In this document: one piece after another, positions 1 through 5,021 of the stretch | Layout of the letters: each line of letters starts with the position of its first letter | How positions within the stretch are numbered: position 1 is the first letter of the stretch | From: Gemmataceae bacterium | GTDB taxonomy: Bacteria > Planctomycetota > Planctomycetia > Gemmatales > Gemmataceae | Assembly: GCA_020847555.1 (NCBI GenBank) | Contig: JADLBT010000106.1 | Location: 1 to 11,263 of the forward strand | Length of the DNA stretch: 11,263 bases | Direction of reading: 5' to 3' | The notes under the pieces: generated by a model | Databases searched by the model: none | The model's input: the letters and a program-made list of their open reading frames with translations, nothing else | Told to the model about the DNA's origin: nothing | Position numbers and translations under genes: made by a program

Positions 1-108
1 ATTCGGGGCGTCGTCCGGTCCTTTGGACAAAGGGATCTGCCGCCCTTCAAAGTGGGTGAAGTACGCCTTGCGGCTGTCATAGTACCGCACGGATGCTCGT
101 CGCGCCAT
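1..108 (-). CDS. N-terminus of a putative tyrosine-type integrase (partial, runs off the left edge)
   Basis: Only the first 36 codons are present, and the reading frame is open to the window edge. The start is an ATG preceded by GGAG eight bases upstream, a better ribosome site than most genes here have. The visible peptide has a basic head (MARRASVRYY), an aromatic beta-type stretch (residues 9-20) and the segment GRQIPLSKGPDDAP (22-35). This resembles, from memory, the arm-type DNA-binding N-terminus of phage-integrase-like recombinases that are common in planctomycetes. The catalytic domain (R...HxxR...Y) lies outside the window, so the assignment is unproven. The gene has the same orientation as mnmE and starts 113 bp beyond its stop codon. 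It could instead be an unrelated small basic protein. Confidence 0.5.
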   Translation of the reverse strand, partial: MARRASVRYYDSRKAYFTHFEGRQIPLSKGPDDAPN

Positions 109-158
109 CGCCGTGTCTCCAGGCCAAGTTCTCTTTGCTCCCAGAGTCAGAATAGGCA

Positions 159-180
159 TTCCGTGCGTATTCCGTGCGTA
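159..180. repeat. Tandem 11-bp direct repeat upstream of the integrase-like gene
   Basis: TTCCGTGCGTA occurs twice with no spacer (159-169 and 170-180). A related inverted copy, GGAATACACG, lies at 190-199. The cluster sits between the mnmE terminator and the integrase-like start. Short clustered repeats in this position are typical of integrase arm or excisionase sites, but binding is only inferred. Confidence 0.5.
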
Positions 181-199
181 ACACTCCCCGGAATACACG

Positions 200-221
200 A
201 AAAATGCCGAAAAACACGGCA
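200..221 (-). terminator. Short intrinsic terminator after mnmE
   Basis: Immediately after the mnmE TAG stop, the minus strand reads TGCCG, a 7-base loop, CGGCA, then five T. The stem is only 5 bp, but its position and T tract fit a rho-independent terminator. Confidence 0.5.
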
Positions 222-239
222 CTATTTGCCGATGCAAAA
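222..239 (-). other. Candidate attB/attL-equivalent site at the 3' end of mnmE
   Basis: The last 18 bases of mnmE (TTTTGCATCGGCAAATAG on the minus strand) encode F-C-I-G-K-stop. They correspond codon for codon to the end of the gene used as attachment site by SGI1-family islands. The call depends on the adjacent integrase-like gene. No second copy of the core is visible in this window, so integration is not demonstrated. Confidence 0.25.
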
Positions 240-1556
240 GCGGCTAAAAATACGGTCGAGCAGATCGTCGGTGTAGACGGCGCCGACCATCTCGCCGAGT
301 TGGTCCAGGGCGAGCCGCAGTTCCAGCGCGAGCAGTTCCGGCGGCTCGTCGTGCAACACGAACGAATGCGCCTGACGCAGATGGGCCAGGCATGCCTCGA
401 CGTGGTGCCGGCAGCGGCTCAGGCTTGGGGCCAGGGCCGGCCGGGCGTGCGCTCGCGCCCGTTCCGCCAGCAACACGCGCAGGTCGTCCAGCCCCGCTCG
501 CGTTACCGCGCTGGTGGCGAGCAGACCGGGCGGTGGCGCGGTCAGGTCGCACCTGGTCGCGAGCCGGACGACCGGCACGCCTGCGCGCGGCCCGAGCGCC
601 GCCTCGTCGTCGCTCAGCGCCCGCCCCGCCTCCAGGCAGAGTAACACCAGGTCGGCGGCGTCGGCCTGTTCCCTGCCCAGGAGTTGCGCCTGCTCGTCGA
701 TGCCGGCGCGCGCCGGGTGCCAACCGGCGGTGTCGATCAGTTCCACCGCCGCGCCGCCCAGGTCCAGCCGCCGCACCAGGTAGTCGCGCGTCGTGCCGGC
801 CTCAGGACTGACCAGCGCGGCCGGGCCGCTGGCGAGGGCGTTGAACAGGCTGCTCTTGCCGGCGTTCGGCCGCCCCGCCAGGACGACGCGGAACGGCCGG
901 TCGCCGACCCCGCGCTGGTCCAGCTGGCGGCGCAGCCCCGTCACCAGCGCCAGCCCCCGCGCCAGCCGCACGAGCAGCTCGTCCGTGCCAACGAAGCGGA
1001 TGTCCTCGTCGCTGAAGTCGAGGGCCGCCTCCACGTCCGCGAGCAGGTTGAGGAGATCCTCGCGCAGCTCCTGAAGGGGGCGCGTGACACCGCCCGCGAG
1101 CTGTGCCAGCGCCTGTTTCAGCTCGTCGCGCGACCCGGCCTCGATCACCGCCAGGACCGCCTCGGCGCGCGTCAGGTCGAGTTTGCCGGCGAGGAAGGCA
1201 CGCTGCGTGAACTCACCCGGCTGGGCCGCGCGGGCGCCGGCGTTCAGGCACTGCGCGACCAGCAGATCAACCAGCGGCGGGCAGGAGACGGTGTGCAGCT
1301 CAGCCATCGGCTGGCCGGTGTAGGTGCGTGGGGCCGGCCAGGCGTAGAGCGACGCGGGCAGCGACGCGGCCACGCCGGGCAGGTGGACCGCACCTTCGTA
1401 AGAGCGGCGGCGGTCGGAGAGCAGCGACTCCTCCGCCCGGAACACCGCGCCGGCGACCTTCAGCGCATGCCGACCGCTGAGGCGGACGATGGCGCGGGCT
1501 CCGGACCCCAGCGCCGAGGCCAGCGCGACGATGGTGTCCTGCGGATCAGGCAACAT
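222..1556 (-). CDS. mnmE: tRNA uridine-5-carboxymethylaminomethyl(34) synthesis GTPase MnmE
   Basis: MnmE works with MnmG to install the (carboxymethyl)aminomethyl group at C5 of wobble U34 in certain tRNAs, using a folate one-carbon unit and potassium-dependent GTP hydrolysis in the cytoplasm. At 444 residues it is full length (about 454 in E. coli). The N-terminal folate-binding region begins DTIVALAS (7-14) and the family signature PGEFTQRAFLAGKLDLTRAE spans 113-132. The G domain is embedded in the helical domain: G1 GRPNAGKS 228-235 with the potassium-binding Asn231, G2 TTRD 255-258, G3 DTAG 275-278 and G5 TSA 348-350. The chain ends in the diagnostic C-IGK motif with the catalytic Cys441. 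G4 reads TRCD (334-337) rather than NKxD, a mild divergence. The ATG start fits the family N-terminus, although no clear Shine-Dalgarno site precedes it. It is separated from the upstream VWA gene by a palindromic repeat. Confidence 0.96.
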   Translation of the reverse strand: MLPDPQDTIVALASALGSGARAIVRLSGRHALKVAGAVFRAEESLLSDRRRSYEGAVHLPGVAASLPASLYAWPAPRTYTGQPMAELHTVSCPPLVDLLVAQCLNAGARAAQPGEFTQRAFLAGKLDLTRAEAVLAVIEAGSRDELKQALAQLAGGVTRPLQELREDLLNLLADVEAALDFSDEDIRFVGTDELLVRLARGLALVTGLRRQLDQRGVGDRPFRVVLAGRPNAGKSSLFNALASGPAALVSPEAGTTRDYLVRRLDLGGAAVELIDTAGWHPARAGIDEQAQLLGREQADAADLVLLCLEAGRALSDDEAALGPRAGVPVVRLATRCDLTAPPPGLLATSAVTRAGLDDLRVLLAERARAHARPALAPSLSRCRHHVEACLAHLRQAHSFVLHDEPPELLALELRLALDQLGEMVGAVYTDDLLDRIFSRFCIGK

Positions 1557-1572
1557 GGGGAATCAGACATTC

Positions 1573-1643
1573 AAAGCCCCGGGGTGGCGCCCCGTGGGTG
1601 AAGCGCTGGAAACCTGGCCCACGGGGCGCCACCCGTGGGCTTT
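1573..1643. repeat. REP/BIME-like palindromic intergenic repeat
   Basis: Two 26-base arms (1573-1598 and 1618-1643) are inverted copies that differ at two adjacent positions, with a 19-base spacer. The right half is also a hairpin on its own: GCCCACGGG, a 6-base loop, CCCGTGGGC (1617-1640). The corresponding self-complementarity is eroded in the left arm. Two inverted palindromic units form the architecture of BIMEs built from REP sequences. It lies between the VWA gene and mnmE and could act as a terminator or mRNA-stabilising structure, although neither side has a T tract. Confidence 0.75.
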
Positions 1644-1658
1644 CCAGAAGGGGGGAGG

Positions 1659-3287
1659 TTAGCCGCCGCCGGTCGGACGGGTCAGTCGGCGCAGCATCGG
1701 CGGCAGCGCGAGCAGCAGGCCCAGTACACCCAGCAGGGTGAGATAAACAAGGTAGTTAATCTCTGCCACTACCACGCGTCGCACCTGGATGCTGCCTGCG
1801 GCGGACTCGATCACCTCGCCGCGCCGCACCAGCTCCAGCGTGATCGGTCGGAGCGTCCCGTCCGCCCGCTGGCGCGGGCTCGGGTAGGTGATTGCGTAGT
1901 CCTTGGGCTGTACCGTCCGGGACACCTCGCCGAGGATGAACTCCAGCCGGTCGATGTCCTTCGCCGCGAAATACTTCCCGCCCGTCTGGGACGCCAGCGC
2001 CTTGAGGCTCTCCTCGTCGATGCCGTCGTCGTGCAGCTTGATCGACAGGTTCTCGAAGATCTGCAGCAGCGCCTTCTCGTTGACTGCGTGGTAGTATTCG
2101 CCGCCAGTCGCCTTGGCGATCTCCTTCATCGTCGCCTCGTCCAGCTCGCCCGGCCGGCCCAGGCCGAGCATGTGCAGCGGCACCTTGGCCTCCTTCGCGC
2201 GCCGGATCACCTCTTCCTTGCGGCGGCGGCTGCTGTTGTCGATGCCGTCGGTGAGCACCACCACTGCGCGCTTGCCGGGCGGCTGCTCCGCCTCCAGCGC
2301 GGCGACCGCCGAGTACGCCGCGTCGAGGAACGCCGTCTCGCCCTCCGCCTTCAGGGCGCCGATCACCTTGATGAGGCCGTCCTTGTCCCCGGTGAACGGA
2401 CCCGGGGCCATCACCTCGTCGCTGAACTCCAGCACGCTCGACCGCGCCTTCGTCCGCATGATCTTGACGAACCGCGCGGCCGCCGCCTTGAGGGCGTCGA
2501 TCTTGAGCTTCTTGTCCTTCGCGTCGGCCGGCTCGAGCATGCTGCCGCTCCGGTCGAGCGCAAGGACGGTCGTGACCGGGTCGTTCTTGCCCGGCTCGCC
2601 GATGCCGACGGTGAAGACATGCACTCCGGCGTTGCGCGCCTGCCGGATCACCTGCTGCAGCGAGTGGCGGCTGTTCAGATCCACCCCGTCGGTCATCACC
2701 ACGACCGCCTTGCCGTGGCTCTGGACCGTGCGGAGCATATCGACCGCGTGGGCGGCGGCATCGAGATACGCGGTGCCCCCCGAGGGGGGGGTGGTCTGGC
2801 AGTGCTTGTGCAGCAGTGCCCGGTCCCTGGTCGGCGGCACGATGACCTTGAACTCGTGGTCGAAGAGGATCAGCCCGCAATCGGCCCTCGGCGGCAGCCG
2901 GGTGAAGAAGACATTGGCCGCGGCGCGCGCCTGGCCGATCCTGCCGAAGTCCTTCATGCTCCCGCTAACGTCCATCGCCAGGACGACGCTCAGATCGTCG
3001 CTGACGGACGGCACGGGGACAGCGACCTCCTCGACCAGGCGGCCTTCTTCCTTGATGAGGATCCTGTAGTCCTTGAGTGCGGCGCCGGACGCCTCGCCGA
3101 GCTGGGTGAGGGTGAACCGGACGGAGACGGAGATGACATCCTTGCCGTCCTTGTTTGTCACCTCGCGCGTGACGTGGCGCTCCGGGTCGAAGGAGAGCTT
3201 GTACATCACCTTCGCGGGCGGTTGAGCCAGACCGGGCACGGCGGCCAGGGCCAGCGCTCCGGCGAGGGCAGCGAGCAGGGCACGCAT
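1659..3287 (-). CDS. Exported protein with two von Willebrand factor A domains and a C-terminal membrane anchor
   Basis: The 542-residue protein has a signal-peptide-like N-terminus (1-22, hydrophobic with an Ala-rich end), a beta-rich region (27-95), two VWA domains and a hydrophobic segment at about 508-531 followed by a short basic tail. Both domains have complete metal-ion-dependent adhesion sites: DVSGS 106-110, Thr172 and TDG 199-201 in the first; DRSGS 245-249, Thr318 and TDG 346-348 in the second. Metal-dependent protein binding outside the cytoplasm is therefore likely, but the partner is unknown. Two similar closing modules (EIAKATGGEYYHAV near 389-402 and ALASQTGGKYFAAK near 430-443) follow the second domain in series, which suggests nesting. 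GAGGG eight bases before the ATG supports the start. The gene begins 64 bp after the cytochrome stop, so co-transcription is plausible. Confidence 0.88.
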   Translation of the reverse strand: MRALLAALAGALALAAVPGLAQPPAKVMYKLSFDPERHVTREVTNKDGKDVISVSVRFTLTQLGEASGAALKDYRILIKEEGRLVEEVAVPVPSVSDDLSVVLAMDVSGSMKDFGRIGQARAAANVFFTRLPPRADCGLILFDHEFKVIVPPTRDRALLHKHCQTTPPSGGTAYLDAAAHAVDMLRTVQSHGKAVVVMTDGVDLNSRHSLQQVIRQARNAGVHVFTVGIGEPGKNDPVTTVLALDRSGSMLEPADAKDKKLKIDALKAAAARFVKIMRTKARSSVLEFSDEVMAPGPFTGDKDGLIKVIGALKAEGETAFLDAAYSAVAALEAEQPPGKRAVVVLTDGIDNSSRRRKEEVIRRAKEAKVPLHMLGLGRPGELDEATMKEIAKATGGEYYHAVNEKALLQIFENLSIKLHDDGIDEESLKALASQTGGKYFAAKDIDRLEFILGEVSRTVQPKDYAITYPSPRQRADGTLRPITLELVRRGEVIESAAGSIQVRRVVVAEINYLVYLTLLGVLGLLLALPPMLRRLTRPTGGG

Positions 3288-3351
3288 GGGAGGTTCCCTC
3301 GGTTGGCGAGACGGTCGGCGCCGCCACAGCGCGCGGACGGCAGGCTTCAGA

Positions 3352-4890
3352 TTACCACACGCCGGCCCCGTCGCCCACAGGCGCCACCGTCCGATCGATC
3401 ACGACCACCTCGTTATCCGGCCAGGCCCGGCCCTCGGCCACGTCCGGCCAGAAGCGCCGGTACAGCAGGCGCACGCGCACGTGCGCCGCCCCGAGTCCGA
3501 ACAGGTAACTGCTCCGGTCGGGCCGGTCCGGGACCAGGCGCGTGTCCTCGGGGTCGGTGTGGGCCAGCCAGAACGGGATCGGCCCATTGCCGTCCGCGCC
3601 GCGTAGCAGCTTCGCGTACAGCTGGCCCGGCGCGGCCGCCACTGCCTTGCCGGCGGCGCGCGGCAGCCGTGGCCCCTCGATCAGCCGCACCGGGTTGCCG
3701 TCCCGGTCGGTCCCCTCGACGACGAGCACGAGGTTGCGGTCAATGAACCCGGTCGGCACCCGATGCCCCACGTCCGTCGCCCGGACCTCGACTGCGACGC
3801 GCACCCCGGCCGGCGTCATGCGGGCTGTGGCGGTCACTGCGAGGCCGCGGCGCAGCATGTCCGCCTGGCCGCCGGGGAACGAATGGCTCGCCAGCGTCCG
3901 CGGGTCGCGGTCGATGCCGCCCTTGCCCGGGGCGATGTTGGTCAGCCTGCCCGTCGGGACCATGTGGCAGTCCTGGCACTGCCGGCCGGCCCGCCGCGCC
4001 GGGCTCTCCAGCCACTCGGAGTACGTGCCGTAGACGTGGACGCCGAAGAGCACGCCCTCGTGACACGAGGCGCAGTAGCGGCTCTCCCTGTAGAGCGGCA
4101 GGTGGCCGAACGTCTCGCCGGGACGGTGGGCATCGTCGAGCGGGCCGAAGGAGAACTGGCAGCCGTCGGCCGGCCGGAGGAGCGGCAGCCCGTCGCGGCC
4201 GAACCGGGTGCCGACTCGGTCGGTCGGGGCGTCCACGACCCTGTGGCAGTAGTCGCAGTGAGTGCCGCGCCGGTCCACCCCGGCGGCCTTGCGGAAGTCG
4301 TACTCGAATGTCGGATCGCGGAACGTCGGGGCGTGGCACGCGGCGCAGACCCCGGCCCCGTCCGGGCGCTGGGCGAGCAGGCTCCAGCCGTCCGCCGGTC
4401 GGCCGTACCAGTCGGTGCCGGCGAACAGGTTCAGGAACCGCCGGTTCGTCGCCGACCGGGCGTGGGCGCTGGCCGCCCACTCGCCGTGGATGGCGGCGTG
4501 GCAGTTCCCGCAGTTATGAGGCCGGGTCGGGTCGGGGTCCGGAGCAACCCACGGGTAGGCGTCGGTGTCTTCCGCCGGGAGAGCCGGCAGGGTGAGGCGG
4601 ACGCTACCCCACGTCGGTGGGGCGGCCCCAATCCCGTAGCCGTCCTTCCAGCCGGTCAGCAGCGCCGCGCCGCCGGCGGGGAGGGGGAGAAGGAAGCGGC
4701 CGCGGCGGTCGGTGACTGTGGCCTGACACTCCCCCCGGACGCGCACGCGAGCGCCGGCGATCGGCTGGCCCGCGTCGTCGGCGACCACGCCGGTGACGGC
4801 GGCCGGTCGGTCCGCGAGCCCGCCGAGCAGGCTTCCGGCGGCGGCGGTCCCGAGGAACACCACGAGGGCGGCCCGGCGGGTGGCGCGCAT
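3352..4890 (-). CDS. Exported multihaem c-type cytochrome with N-terminal carboxypeptidase-regulatory-like domain
   Basis: The 512-residue protein starts with an N-terminal export signal (1-32; basic MRATRR head, then a hydrophobic stretch). A beta-sandwich domain of the carboxypeptidase-regulatory-like type follows (about 32-80: VTGVVADDAGQPIAGARV ... DRRGRF). Five haem c sites come next: CGNCH 127-131, CAACH 182-186, CDYCH 212-216, CASCH 273-277 and CQDCH 305-309. The first is followed by the HGEWAASAHA pattern seen in cytochrome c554-like proteins. The C-terminal part (350-500) is beta-rich and contains GHRVPTG (375-381), a conserved patch in related multihaem proteins. Electron transfer in the periplasm is likely; the substrate is not evident. 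Haem attachment would need a cytochrome c maturation system elsewhere. It lies downstream of secDF beyond two hairpins, and a weak GGGGTG ribosome site precedes the ATG. Confidence 0.88.
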   Translation of the reverse strand: MRATRRAALVVFLGTAAAGSLLGGLADRPAAVTGVVADDAGQPIAGARVRVRGECQATVTDRRGRFLLPLPAGGAALLTGWKDGYGIGAAPPTWGSVRLTLPALPAEDTDAYPWVAPDPDPTRPHNCGNCHAAIHGEWAASAHARSATNRRFLNLFAGTDWYGRPADGWSLLAQRPDGAGVCAACHAPTFRDPTFEYDFRKAAGVDRRGTHCDYCHRVVDAPTDRVGTRFGRDGLPLLRPADGCQFSFGPLDDAHRPGETFGHLPLYRESRYCASCHEGVLFGVHVYGTYSEWLESPARRAGRQCQDCHMVPTGRLTNIAPGKGGIDRDPRTLASHSFPGGQADMLRRGLAVTATARMTPAGVRVAVEVRATDVGHRVPTGFIDRNLVLVVEGTDRDGNPVRLIEGPRLPRAAGKAVAAAPGQLYAKLLRGADGNGPIPFWLAHTDPEDTRLVPDRPDRSSYLFGLGAAHVRVRLLYRRFWPDVAEGRAWPDNEVVVIDRTVAPVGDGAGVW

Positions 4891-4910
4891 GATCGCACCC
4901 CGAAAACACA

Positions 4911-4950
4911 GCCGCGGACGGGGTTGACACTTTCGCCACCCGTCCGCGGC
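4911..4950 (-). terminator. Perfect 12-bp hairpin with T-rich flank, just before the cytochrome gene
   Basis: GCCGCGGACGGG (4911-4922) and CCCGTCCGCGGC (4939-4950) pair perfectly around a 16-base loop. Read on the minus strand, the stem is followed by TGTGTTTT (4910-4903), as in an intrinsic terminator. It ends 20 bases before the cytochrome ATG, so it may terminate secDF transcription, attenuate the cytochrome gene or act as an operator. Confidence 0.5.
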
Positions 4951-4966
4951 CTGATACCTTCTTCAA

Positions 4967-5006
4967 GGACCGTGGGAGCAGACGCGCATGCCTGCTCCCA
5001 CGGTCC
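4967..5006. repeat. Perfect 15-bp inverted repeat downstream of secDF
   Basis: GGACCGTGGGAGCAG (4967-4981) and CTGCTCCCACGGTCC (4992-5006) are exact inverted copies with a 10-base loop. The structure begins 15 bases after the secDF stop codon. No T tract follows on either strand, so it is more likely an mRNA 3'-end stabiliser or a REP-type repeat than a classical terminator. Confidence 0.75.
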
Positions 5007-5021
5007 GCCCGCGTTCGCGAT

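Noticed and set aside
1635..3746. Long plus-strand open frame opposite the VWA gene
   Set aside because: The translation is rich in Arg, His and Leu with no recognisable domain, and it spans two well-supported minus-strand genes. It is an antisense by-product of high third-position GC.
4801..4890. Twin-arginine (Tat) signal on the cytochrome
   Set aside because: TRRAALVV resembles the Tat pattern only loosely, and c-type cytochromes are normally exported unfolded through Sec for haem attachment. The signal type is left undecided.
4924..4929. Perfect TTGACA on the plus strand
   Set aside because: No -10 box lies at a suitable distance (TGATAC is 22 bases away), and no plus-strand gene follows. 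It lies in the loop of the hairpin.
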